From Streptomyces atroolivaceus (GTDB taxonomy: Bacteria; Actinomycetota; Actinomycetes; Streptomycetales; Streptomycetaceae): DNA of 64,000 nucleotides. The number at the start of each line of letters is the position of its first letter. Positions within the stretch are counted from its first letter, which is position 1. This document shows, piece after piece, positions 1-8,443 of the stretch. Location of the stretch: contig NZ_JNXG01000009.1 of NCBI RefSeq assembly GCF_000717025.1, forward strand, positions 62,001-126,000, given 5' to 3'. The notes beneath the pieces are model-generated. The model was given only the letters and a program-made list of their open reading frames with translations, was not told the DNA's origin and searched no databases. The position numbers and the translations under genes are program-made.

Positions 1-3000
1 TGTGCCGAGCTGAGAGGTTTCTCCCGCAGCGTGGTGACGAGGCGCTCGCAGAAGATCTGTACCAGGCACGCCTGGTAGTTGGTGGCGGCCAGCACCCGCC
101 AGACCAGTTCCGGACGTTCGAAGCGGTAACCGAAGGCCGCCATCGGCTCGACCACCAGGCGCTGCGCCTCGACCGGCTTGAGCGGGCCTATCAGCTCCTC
201 ACCGCCGTGTGCCAAGGGCACGTTGGACAGCCGGCTGAACCGCTGCACCTGGTGCAGACCGGCGAAGACCACCTTGAAGCGCCGGTCGGTGCTGTCCATC
301 AGTCCCTTGAGCCGGGCCACGTTGGCGAAGGTGCCCTCGCCGCCGCTGCCACGCACCGACTTGGAGTCAGCGGTCAGGAAGGCATCCGCCTCGTCGGCGA
401 GGACCAGTACCCGCCGCTCACGGTTATCCTCCAGCCAACGGCGCACCTGCTCCAGCAGTACATCGGGGGAGGCCGCCGTGGACACTTTCGGCCCCAGCAC
501 CCCGACCCGCTTGAGCTCCGTGGCCAGCACCGACCAGATCCGGTCGGCGGGTTCCGCCTCGCCCACCCCGCGCGCCTTCAGGTCCAGGTAGATGGCCTTA
601 TGGTCGGGGGTCGATGAAAAGTCGGCCTCCACCTTCCGCAGCAGCGCAGACTTGCCCAACTGACGTCCGCCGTAGAGGAAAAGAGCACCCAACGGATCCT
701 TTACCGCAGAGATCTCCCGGACCCGGCCGTAGAACACCTCTGGCGGCACGAGCCCCGCCACGAAAGGCGTGTACGGATTGAAGCCGGTCCACGGCAGTGT
801 CACGCGCTGTAGGGCCCGGAACGAGCGGGGCGAGCGTGCCGTGACCCATCCGAAGACGGCCGGGTCCACTACCAGAGCCTGCTGAGCAGAGGTCCGTGTC
901 CACAGCGCCATCGCTCGGCGGCCGGCCATGCCCAACGGGTACAGGTAGAGGATGATGCAGGCCCCCGAGTCACTGTGATCGAGCAGTTCCAGGGGACTGC
1001 GCCCGCGCTGCTCATCCGAAACCAACAGGATCGTGTATGTGGTAGCTGCGGAGCCGAGTTCGGCAACGTACCCCGGAGCGCTCCCACTTGCCCGGAGCTT
1101 TGCGGTCAACCGGAGGGTGCCGCGGAGCTGGCGACTGTCGTCGCGGGCCGGCGGCCTACCCTCAAGGCCGAGCAGACGCAGCACCGTCGGCACGTGCTTC
1201 TGCCACTCGCTGCCGCGGGTGGACGGCTTGCTGAGCGCGTCCCAGGACTCGAGTCCGGCCAGCGCGGCCTCGGTCAACGGCTGGCCGTCGGCGTAATGCT
1301 CGGCCCATGGCGCCGCCGAAAAGCCCTGCTGGCCCGCCTTGACCGGCGTAATGGACTCCAGACCCGCCACGAACCGCTCCACGTCCTCACTGCGGCCCGT
1401 GCCGCTCCACTGCGGCAGGGAGCCACCCTTGCGCAGCAGCGCCAGGCACTCCTCCGCCGTGACTGTGTCGCCTGCCTCCAACAGCGCGGACAGCCGCTTG
1501 CGGTCCGCCGCGGTAAGCGTCAGCGCCTCGAGTTGCTCGCGCAGCCGACCTACATATGCCTGGACTTGGTCCCGCAGTTCCTCCTCCAGCCGACGGATGG
1601 CCTCCACCGTGGACCGGTATGCGCCGTCCGGCGATGGCCGCTCCAACCGTTCCAGCCGCCCCACTAGTTCCCGCTCGGTGACAAGGTCAAGGCTCTGGGC
1701 GCGCAATTCCGCGAGCAGTCCGGCGGCGACGCGGTGGGCTTCGGCCCGTACGTTCGTCCAGCGGGCCCACTGCGCGTCACGGCGGATCCGCCAGTCGGAC
1801 GGCAGCGCTTCGGGGCCGGCAGCTGCCGCAGGCACGAGTCCCTGTTCCAGTGCCTCGACCAAGGCGTCCGCCAGATGCAGGTCCCCTCGCTCGGCGTAGG
1901 CGGCCGCCACGGCGGCCACGTCCACCGGCTTCAGCAGCGACAACACCACCCGGGTGAAGCCCACAGCCTGCGGATCGGGCGCGCCCGCGGCTGTACGGGG
2001 CAGGTCTGCGGCGGCCAGCAGGGCCTCTGCGGCGGGTACGAAACCGCCGTCCGGCACCGTCTGTGCCTCGCCGTCGGCGACGTCCGGCACTCCTCGGGAC
2101 ACTGGCGAGCGGCCGTCTTCGGTCAGCCAGCGCCGCAGACACAACAGCGCTGCTCCCTCGAGGCCCGGCAGCGGCGGCAGCTCTTGCACCTTTGCGAGCG
2201 CGTGGCGCAGAGCGGTGACGGTGCCGCTGCGCTCCTCTATGCCGGGCGCGGCAAGCGCACGGGCCTGGGAAAGGAGCGTGACAACCTGCTCGATCCGGCT
2301 GAGCAGGGAGCGCTTGGCCTTGGCCTCGATGGGCTCCTTGGCCTGCTTGGGCGTACGGATCGCCGCGTCGGCCTCCTCGATGATGCGTTCGGAGGAGTCC
2401 CGTTTACGGAAGGTCTCCCACGCATCGTCCAACACGGACGCGTCCGCGTTGCCGGAAGCCCACTCCCGGACCGCTTCCAGTGCGCGTCCCAGCGGCTGCT
2501 CCGCGCGCATCAGCAGGTTCTGCACCTGGGTTGCGCGCGCATAGCCGATCTTGAGCTTCGGGAGGTCGACCTGGAGCCGCTCAGCCTCCTCAGCCAACCC
2601 GGAACGTGTCAGGGTCGGGCCCGTCTCCATGCCGGGGTACAGCGTGGCGGGGTCCACCCGCTGGTAGTGTCGCAATACGTCAATGGCGGACTGCAGCAGC
2701 CGGCCCCACGCGCCGGAGAGTAAGGAGCAAGGGTCCGTCTGTAGCAGCAGGTCGTTGGGCCAGCCCACGATAAGCCCCGCACGGACGGAGGCTACGGCCG
2801 CCAAGACCAGCGCTGGGCGGTCGCCTTGCACGCTCTCCAGGTTCGGGACGAACCGCGTCATCACCGGTGTGGCGTCCTCAGGCGTGTCGCAGGAGAAGGC
2901 GGCGTCCGCGAACGCCAGGCACTCTGCCCGGTGCCTGGGCTCGGCAGACGCCACGGTCAACCAGTAAGCCTCCTGGAAACGGTCGGCGCTCACCAATTGC

Positions 3001-4523
3001 TCGACGGGGGAGGTGGTGGCGTCGGCGCCAATCCCGGTATCGGGCACAGGGTCGTGCCAGGGCAGCACGGGCTCCTCGTGCTGTGCGGGTTTGGGGGTAT
3101 TCGTGGTGTGCGATGGGGCAGGTTCCGCAGCGAGGGCTTCGGGTTCAGCAGTGCTTGTCAGGACTGAGGCGTGCTCCGGTTCTGCGTGCTCTTTCGTCTC
3201 TGTGGTCTCCACGGCCGGCGGGTGGTCCGCGGGTCCAACGACGAAGGTCGCGTCAGCAGGCTCGGCGGTCTGGGCGTGCTGGTGAGGTTCCGCGTTCTGC
3301 GCGGTGTCCGTGGGTGGCCCCGGTTCCCCGGCATCCGCGGTCTCCGAGCCCACCTCGTCCTGGGCTGCAGTGAACTCATCCGCCATCGCTTCGGGATGGC
3401 CGCTGCCGCCCGCGTTGCGAGGTGCCGGAAGCGCCTGCTCGTCGGGACCGGGGCGGGCGCCCATGGTCAGCTCGGCGATCTCCGCCTCGAGTGTCCGCAG
3501 CGTCGCACGCAGGGAGTCCAGGTAGGCGCCACCGTTGCTCTGCTCGGCCAGGTCCAGCACCGGCAGCAGGGCCTGCCGTTGCTGGTCAAGCATGGAAAGT
3601 CTTTCGCTGCGGGCGACTCGCCGCTCCCGTTCCTCCTGGAGGGCGTCCACGATCGCCTGAAGTGCATCGAAACCGTCCTTGGCGGCCCAGTCGTGCCCCG
3701 TGCCCCGGAACAAGCCGGCCACGGTCCCGCGCTCCCGCGCCCAGGCGTCGGCCTCTTCCACCAACGCGTCGGGCAGCGAGAACCCTCCGGCCACCCGTTC
3801 CGCGGCCAGACGCAGCGCATCGCCGAACTCCGCAGCCCGGGCCCGCAGCGCATCCACGGCCGCGGCGGCATCGGCGGGGTCGGGCACATCTCTGGTCACG
3901 CCCACTGCCGTGTTGGCCAGAGTACGCACCCTAGACTCCGTCTCCTCGGCCTTCTCGTTCTTCACAACGCCTCCCGCGGCCCCAGCCCGCTGCCGCGGTG
4001 CAGCGTCCAATTCGCCGTCTTGCTCGGTGATGTCCGTACCGGAGACGTGGTCATGATGGTGGTTCTCAGCCTCCGCCCCCAAGCCGGGGACCGCCCGGTC
4101 CGCTGCGTCGAGCAGCCGGTCCCAGTGTTGCTCGGCCAGGGCCTGCCGTGGGGCGCCGTCCTCCAGCCGCATGGAGTGCAGGGTCAGCCGGGCCAGTACC
4201 GAAGGCAGGGCCTCGGCCATCGCCTCCAAGGCATTGATGTCCGTCTCGGCAGGGCCGACGGGGCGTCCCTCGGCCTGATGGGACCAGAGGTCGTCGGCAA
4301 AGTCGGCGGCTGCATCGGCGATCTGCTTCAAGTCGCGCGTACGAGCCTTGTTCAGCCATACTCGGGCCGCAAGCAACTCGCGACGGCCAACGCGCGGTTG
4401 CGGGCCACGGAGCGGGATCGTCGCCCAGAAGGGCAACGGCCCTGGTAATAGAATCAGTTCACGAAGTCGTACGTCATCGAGCCTGGTCAGCCAGGCTCTC
4501 AGGTCCCCACCCGCTCTTGCCAT
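1..4523 (-). CDS. Very large P-loop (AAA/STAND-like) ATPase, partial at window edge
   Basis: The minus-strand frame from ATG 4523 stays open for about 1507 codons and leaves the window without a stop. A TGA lies in frame five codons upstream of the ATG, which fixes the start. The first 1200 residues are helical and Ala/Arg/Glu-rich, with a probable coiled coil near residues 320-370 and a Pro/Glu/Thr/Ala-rich linker near 370-490. A P-loop ATPase module follows: it opens with NPYTPFVAG, then Walker A GGRQLGKSA with K1291 and Walker B VLVLADEADAF with D1377 and E1378. This order (NPY/F...GR..E, P-loop, acidic Walker B) is typical of Orc1/Cdc6-like and STAND NTPases. The function is unknown. Size, architecture and the neighbouring toxin-antitoxin debris are compatible with a conflict or defence role, but that is inference. 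A weak ACAGGA lies upstream of the ATG. Confidence 0.85.
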   Translation of the reverse strand, partial: MARAGGDLRAWLTRLDDVRLRELILLPGPLPFWATIPLRGPQPRVGRRELLAARVWLNKARTRDLKQIADAAADFADDLWSHQAEGRPVGPAETDINALEAMAEALPSVLARLTLHSMRLEDGAPRQALAEQHWDRLLDAADRAVPGLGAEAENHHHDHVSGTDITEQDGELDAAPRQRAGAAGGVVKNEKAEETESRVRTLANTAVGVTRDVPDPADAAAAVDALRARAAEFGDALRLAAERVAGGFSLPDALVEEADAWARERGTVAGLFRGTGHDWAAKDGFDALQAIVDALQEERERRVARSERLSMLDQQRQALLPVLDLAEQSNGGAYLDSLRATLRTLEAEIAELTMGARPGPDEQALPAPRNAGGSGHPEAMADEFTAAQDEVGSETADAGEPGPPTDTAQNAEPHQHAQTAEPADATFVVGPADHPPAVETTETKEHAEPEHASVLTSTAEPEALAAEPAPSHTTNTPKPAQHEEPVLPWHDPVPDTGIGADATTSPVEQLVSADRFQEAYWLTVASAEPRHRAECLAFADAAFSCDTPEDATPVMTRFVPNLESVQGDRPALVLAAVASVRAGLIVGWPNDLLLQTDPCSLLSGAWGRLLQSAIDVLRHYQRVDPATLYPGMETGPTLTRSGLAEEAERLQVDLPKLKIGYARATQVQNLLMRAEQPLGRALEAVREWASGNADASVLDDAWETFRKRDSSERIIEEADAAIRTPKQAKEPIEAKAKRSLLSRIEQVVTLLSQARALAAPGIEERSGTVTALRHALAKVQELPPLPGLEGAALLCLRRWLTEDGRSPVSRGVPDVADGEAQTVPDGGFVPAAEALLAAADLPRTAAGAPDPQAVGFTRVVLSLLKPVDVAAVAAAYAERGDLHLADALVEALEQGLVPAAAAGPEALPSDWRIRRDAQWARWTNVRAEAHRVAAGLLAELRAQSLDLVTERELVGRLERLERPSPDGAYRSTVEAIRRLEEELRDQVQAYVGRLREQLEALTLTAADRKRLSALLEAGDTVTAEECLALLRKGGSLPQWSGTGRSEDVERFVAGLESITPVKAGQQGFSAAPWAEHYADGQPLTEAALAGLESWDALSKPSTRGSEWQKHVPTVLRLLGLEGRPPARDDSRQLRGTLRLTAKLRASGSAPGYVAELGSAATTYTILLVSDEQRGRSPLELLDHSDSGACIILYLYPLGMAGRRAMALWTRTSAQQALVVDPAVFGWVTARSPRSFRALQRVTLPWTGFNPYTPFVAGLVPPEVFYGRVREISAVKDPLGALFLYGGRQLGKSALLRKVEADFSSTPDHKAIYLDLKARGVGEAEPADRIWSVLATELKRVGVLGPKVSTAASPDVLLEQVRRWLEDNRERRVLVLADEADAFLTADSKSVRGSGGEGTFANVARLKGLMDSTDRRFKVVFAGLHQVQRFSRLSNVPLAHGGEELIGPLKPVEAQRLVVEPMAAFGYRFERPELVWRVLAATNYQACLVQIFCERLVTTLREKPLSSA

Positions 4524-4675
4524 AGCGAAATCCTGTCAGACCGATCCTTGTGGGCCAAGTTCTGTGACAAGTAATGACGTTGGAGCGCAGCGTAGTCACC
4601 AGAGGCGTCGGCGCAGACGTGCAGCGGGTGGTCGAGCGGGGTGTTGTTGCTGTACGGGAAGCGCTGCGGAGGGCT

Positions 4676-4768
4676 GGACGGAGCGGTACGCCTACGACGA
4701 CGCCGGCCAACCAGACCTCGGCGTCCTGGCCGTCCGGTCACCCCGGCCGTGAAGCCACCGGGCCACTC
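4676..4768 (+). pseudogene. RHS/YD-repeat protein fragment
   Basis: The plus strand reads TERYAYDDAG and, after a one-base shift, NQTSASWPSGHPGREATGP. Both pieces match the way Streptomyces RHS (YD-repeat) proteins end a repeat block. No start, no stop and no flanking repeats remain, so this is a fragment of about 30 codons with one frameshift. It abuts the AbiE-type remnant on the opposite strand, so the junction near 4768 is probably a recombination scar. Confidence 0.6.
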
Positions 4769-4769
4769 T

Positions 4770-5100
4770 GAGCGACCGGCCGCCAGAAGATCTCCTTGAG
4801 GATGTCGACCTCACACTCCTGACCGGGGACCGGATCGGTCACGGTGAAGCGGGCGGACAGCGGGGAGGTCTCCAACGCGTGCACCTTCCAGCCGCGGGCT
4901 TCCAGGCCGGCGCGGAGCGTGGCGGTGATGTCGGTTATCGGCGCAGGGTTCTCGGTGGCGACATCAAGGTCCTGGCTGGGACGGTTTTATGAGGCGATGC
5001 GCCCGTACCGCATACCCACCCGTGAGGACCAGGGGGTACGGGACCCGAGCGCGATCACATCCGCCAGGAGCCGCGTGTGCAGCTCCGGCATGTCCTTCAC
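4770..5100 (-). pseudogene. Decayed AbiEii-type nucleotidyltransferase toxin
   Basis: Three consecutive frames on the minus strand together spell an AbiEii/AbiGii nucleotidyltransferase. These are MPELHTRLLADVIALGS, then VPYPLVLTGGYAVRAHRLI, then NRPSQDLDVATENPAPI followed by ECEVDILKEIFWRP. The GG-Y and DLDVATE segments are the nucleotidyltransferase core. At least two frameshifts separate the three parts and the C-terminal half is missing, ending at the RHS fragment. The GTG start at 5100 overlaps the stop of the upstream small gene (GTGA), so the pair was once translationally coupled in the manner of type IV toxin-antitoxin genes. The toxin should be inactive. Confidence 0.75.
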
Positions 5101-5489
5101 GCGGCTGCCTGGGGGAGGGAGGCGAGCTGGGGGAAGGCGTCTTCCCATACAGCGCGCACCGTACGGCCGACGAGAGTGCGCCGCACCGGCCACAGCTGGA
5201 TGAGCAGGTCCCGGTTGAGGTAGCGGGGCAGGTCGTCGTACAGGCCCTCGTGCAGGACGGTGCGGTAGAGGCCCATGCGCTGGCGTGGCTTGCTCATGTC
5301 GTACGAGGTCACTCCGGACCAGGCCATGTGCAGCGGCAGCTCCACGACCCCCTGGGCCGGACCGTGCAACTCGTCCAGCGACTCCGGCAGGCGCCGCCGG
5401 AACTTCTCCCGGTACAGCGCGAGGTCCTTGGCGTCCGTGCCCAAGAGGCCCCTCGGTGGGCGTGTGGGGTGCTGAGGGCTGGAGGGCAT
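5097..5489 (-). CDS. Small hypothetical protein, former partner of AbiEii-type toxin
   Basis: This is a 130-residue soluble protein beginning MPSSPQHPTRPPRG. Its frame continues upstream, but this ATG starts the plausible folded sequence. A CATAAT hexamer lies a few bases before the ATG and would fit a leaderless transcript; no good ribosome-binding site is visible. There is no signal peptide or membrane segment. The stop overlaps the GTG of the broken AbiEii gene, which indicates an old bicistronic toxin-antitoxin arrangement. It does not look like the usual winged-helix AbiEi antitoxin, so its biochemical role is unknown. Confidence 0.6.
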   Translation of the reverse strand: MPSSPQHPTRPPRGLLGTDAKDLALYREKFRRRLPESLDELHGPAQGVVELPLHMAWSGVTSYDMSKPRQRMGLYRTVLHEGLYDDLPRYLNRDLLIQLWPVRRTLVGRTVRAVWEDAFPQLASLPQAAA

Positions 5490-6007
5490 GACTCCATTAT
5501 GTCGCTCGGGGAGATGGCGCGGGGCTTGATGTGTGAGCTGACGTCCGGAGCCGGCGGGGGCGGACCCGCTGCGTGAGCTGGCTCTGGCAGCCTGTTCACC
5601 GGGTGGCGGTGACGCTCGTTTGACCCTCCAGGCACCCACACGCAGGACGGCGAGCTGAGAAACGGGCTCTGACCTGGTCTATTCCATGACGTGCTCAGGT
5701 CGACATCTTTTCGATGACCCATCACGTTGAGTGCGTGGCGATCCTGGAGCCGATGGCGAAGGGGACCTGACCTGCGGTCATGTGGCTCGGGTAGGTCGCT
5801 CGACCTGTTTTCCTCCTTGCAGCGGGTCGAACGGACGGCTTGCCCCCGATAGCCGCCTGACCTTCGAATGGATGAAGGTCGGTGATCCGGCGCACCGCAA
5901 GTCGCGGCGGGTCGGCGACGTTGCCGCCGGCGTCGCGAGCGACGGCCAGGGGCAGGGCCACGATGGAGGCGGGGGACATCAGCGCCCGTACGGCCCGCTC
6001 ACGGGAC
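5490..6007. other. Intergenic stretch without a supported gene
   Basis: About 500 bases separate the small AbiE-partner gene from the stop of the PQQ-repeat protein. Only short frames with arginine- and proline-rich translations occur, and none has a convincing ribosome-binding site or domain. I see nothing that can be named. Confidence 0.5.
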
Positions 6008-7546
6008 CTAGGGGGCGAAGGACAGCATGCGGGCTGCGGGCCGCGCGTCGTCGCCGTTCACGAACGACGGGGTGATGACGATCCGGCCGTTCGCGTAGGC
6101 CAGGTTCCCGGCGAGCATCCCGTACTCCGAGGCCCGGGCCGACTCGGGATGCTGGAGCACCTGTTTGTCCGTGTTCACGCCACCTGGGCCGAACCGGATG
6201 ATCCCGCCCGGCCGGCGCAGCGAGGCCGCCTCGTATACGAGCGCGTACGTGCCGCCCTCCGCGTACAGGGGGTGGAGGGTGCTGTCATCGGACTTCACGC
6301 CCCAGACGAACTTCCCGGTGGTGAGGTCGTACGCGCCGACCTGGTCGGTGCCCCCCAGATGGACGGTGTCCTTGCCGACGGCGGTGCCGTCGCAGTTCTG
6401 GATGCCCTCGCCCGCGTCCCCCATGTCGGCGCAGTACTTGAAGCCCTTCTGCCTCGCGTCGATGGTGGTGCGGACCTTTCCGCCGGGTCCCAGGGCGACG
6501 ATCCGCCAGTTGTCGGTGCGTTCCTCGGCGTGGAGCGTCGTGAAGACGACAGGGGCGACGGAGAGCACCTTGCCGACCTTCCAGCCCGGCTGGGTCCGGA
6601 AGCGCCAGAGAACCTTGCCGGTGCGCGGGTCGATTTCGCGGAGTTGGCTGTAGGTCTTGCTGCGGTCGAAACTGATCGCGCAGTCGGAGCTCACCAGGAG
6701 CCGGGAGCCGCCCGCCACGTCGTCGGGGTAACACTTCCCAGGGTTTTCCATCGGGATGTCGTAGAGCTTGGCGCCGTCGCCGACCCCGTACGCGGCGGCA
6801 CTCATGTCCTGCACGACCGCGAGGGTGCCCCCGCTGATGGCGGTGTGCACGATGATCGTGTCGTCCCCGGAGCCGGTCTCGGTGAGCTCCTTGTGCCACC
6901 CGGCCTTCCCGGTCCGCAGGTCGATCATCTGGAGCTGGTTGCACCGGTTCCCGTTCCGGGCCTGGCTGTTCTTGTACACCAGGACGACCTTGCCGTCAGG
7001 GGTCGGGTTGACCGGTGTCTCGCAGACGGGAGCGGGCAACGGCACGCTCCACAGCTCGGCACCGTCCGAGAGCCGATGGGCGGTGACCTTCCTGTACACG
7101 GCCTGGACGACGGTGTCGCCGACGATCCACAGATCGTTGAGATGGATGTTCCGACCGGGCAGATCGGTCCGGTCGTCGACGATCCACGCTGTGGCATCCC
7201 CCGGCTCGCGCGCGGCGTTGATCTCCTTCGACGTCGGGATCCGCTTCGGTTCGGGTGTACGGACGGCGGGGGTACGGGGAGCGGTCGGCGTCCCGGAGGG
7301 ACGGGCTGCCTTCTCCGCCTCGGGCGCGGTGGAGCCGCCCCACCGGCCGCTGGAGACGGCGTACACCGCTCCACCTGCCACCAGGAGCAGAAGAACGACG
7401 GCCGCGGCGATCACCGGCATCGTGCCGAAGCGCCTGCGGCGGCCCGGCGGCACCGGAGGGCCGTAGCCCTCCGTGGCGTACGGGTTGCCCGGCACCGGTC
7501 GCTGCTCCGGGGGTGGCAGGTCCCAGGGCTGTGGCGAGCGAGGCAT
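6008..7546 (-). CDS. Membrane-anchored PQQ-like beta-propeller protein
   Basis: This is a 512-residue protein. A proline-rich cytoplasmic head of about 40 residues (PPPEQRPVPGNPY) is followed by one membrane segment (PVIAAAVVLLLLVAGGAV). An extracellular part built from PQQ-like beta-propeller blades follows, with recurring strands such as YDLTTGKFVWG, IDPRTGKVLWRF and IDLRTGKAGW. Such proteins are common in Streptomyces, often next to kinases or as BamB-like surface proteins, and the ligand is generally unknown. The TxGKxxW signature is a structural repeat and does not show that PQQ is bound. It lies on the same strand as, and downstream of, a second small membrane protein. Confidence 0.9.
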   Translation of the reverse strand: MPRSPQPWDLPPPEQRPVPGNPYATEGYGPPVPPGRRRRFGTMPVIAAAVVLLLLVAGGAVYAVSSGRWGGSTAPEAEKAARPSGTPTAPRTPAVRTPEPKRIPTSKEINAAREPGDATAWIVDDRTDLPGRNIHLNDLWIVGDTVVQAVYRKVTAHRLSDGAELWSVPLPAPVCETPVNPTPDGKVVLVYKNSQARNGNRCNQLQMIDLRTGKAGWHKELTETGSGDDTIIVHTAISGGTLAVVQDMSAAAYGVGDGAKLYDIPMENPGKCYPDDVAGGSRLLVSSDCAISFDRSKTYSQLREIDPRTGKVLWRFRTQPGWKVGKVLSVAPVVFTTLHAEERTDNWRIVALGPGGKVRTTIDARQKGFKYCADMGDAGEGIQNCDGTAVGKDTVHLGGTDQVGAYDLTTGKFVWGVKSDDSTLHPLYAEGGTYALVYEAASLRRPGGIIRFGPGGVNTDKQVLQHPESARASEYGMLAGNLAYANGRIVITPSFVNGDDARPAARMLSFAP

Positions 7547-7633
7547 CAGTCTTCGCCCCGCCGCACTCGGAACGTCACGATCTCTCTCTCCTCATGTCGC
7601 AGTGGCATGTGATTGGCGGGCACGGGGCGGCCC

Positions 7634-8182
7634 CTAGCCTGCGGCGCGTTCGCCGGACGGATCGGCGACCACGATCTCGATGTGCGGCGGGGCGTACTTA
7701 CGCGCCTTGCGGACCATCTTCGCCAGATCGAACTTGGTACGCGGAACGGCGACATGGATCGGTGCGGGCATGGCCGGGTTCTGCGACGGGCCGACGGCAC
7801 CTGCCGGCAAGGTCGCGCCGGGACGCAGGCGTGCGCCGATCAGCGCGTGCCGGTCGTTCGGCGGAGTGGCCACGACGAACTGGGTGACGTCCGTCCACGG
7901 CAGCAGGACGTGGCCGAACCGGGCGCCGGCTGCGTCGAACTGGAACGCGGTGCGTCGCTTTTCGAACCAGGTGATGATGAAGGGGACCGCCGCGACGATG
8001 ACCACACCGCCCTTCATGTCGAGTGCCCAGCCGAGCAGGACGGCCAGTGCTACGACGCCCAGGATCAAGCCCCACAGGCCCGCCTGGTCCTGGGCGGAGA
8101 ACGGGTGGGCGACCCGGTAGCGTTCCCATCGCCCGCCGCGGCGGGTGGGCTGTGTGCCGGGGGTGCGATTGATATGCGACAT
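7634..8182 (-). CDS. Small two-helix membrane protein of unknown function
   Basis: This is a 182-residue protein with two adjacent membrane segments near residues 37-70 (LWGLILGVVALAVLLGWA and GGVVIVAAVPFIITWF). A cytoplasmic C-terminal domain of about 110 residues follows. The pattern FQFDAAGARFGHVLLPWTDVTQFVV resembles the short PH-like domains found in actinobacterial membrane proteins, which is a structural guess only. The next gene on the same strand, 87 bases downstream, encodes the PQQ-propeller membrane protein, so the two may be cotranscribed. The upstream 260 bases are shared with the divergent AfsR-like regulator and must hold both promoters. Confidence 0.75.
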   Translation of the reverse strand: MSHINRTPGTQPTRRGGRWERYRVAHPFSAQDQAGLWGLILGVVALAVLLGWALDMKGGVVIVAAVPFIITWFEKRRTAFQFDAAGARFGHVLLPWTDVTQFVVATPPNDRHALIGARLRPGATLPAGAVGPSQNPAMPAPIHVAVPRTKFDLAKMVRKARKYAPPHIEIVVADPSGERAAG

Positions 8183-8443
8183 GGTGTTCTTTCTCTCTTG
8201 ATGTCGTCCAGGCCGGGCGCTTGCCGTCCGCGACCTCGCTCACGAGAGGGTCTGTTGGCTGACCCTTCCGCCGATGCCCGACCGTTCGGTGACTCATGGG
8301 GCAGCTCACCCCGTCCGGGCGCCGGCACCGAAGCAACCTGGCAAACTCTTTCGCGACGCGCTGAAATGCCGGTGAAATCCTGCTGATGCAGGGACTTGAG
8401 AGCTGCCCCGGCACGGGGCGCACGGGGACGTGGGGACTTCGAA

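Noticed and set aside
1734..4448. Long plus-strand frames opposite the large ATPase
   Set aside because: Low-complexity, arginine-rich translations without ribosome-binding sites; the minus strand gives a continuous protein with Walker motifs.
5722..5979. Minus-strand 85-codon frame between the AbiE partner and the PQQ gene
   Set aside because: No ribosome-binding site, no motif and no supporting neighbour; possibly decayed DNA but nothing nameable.
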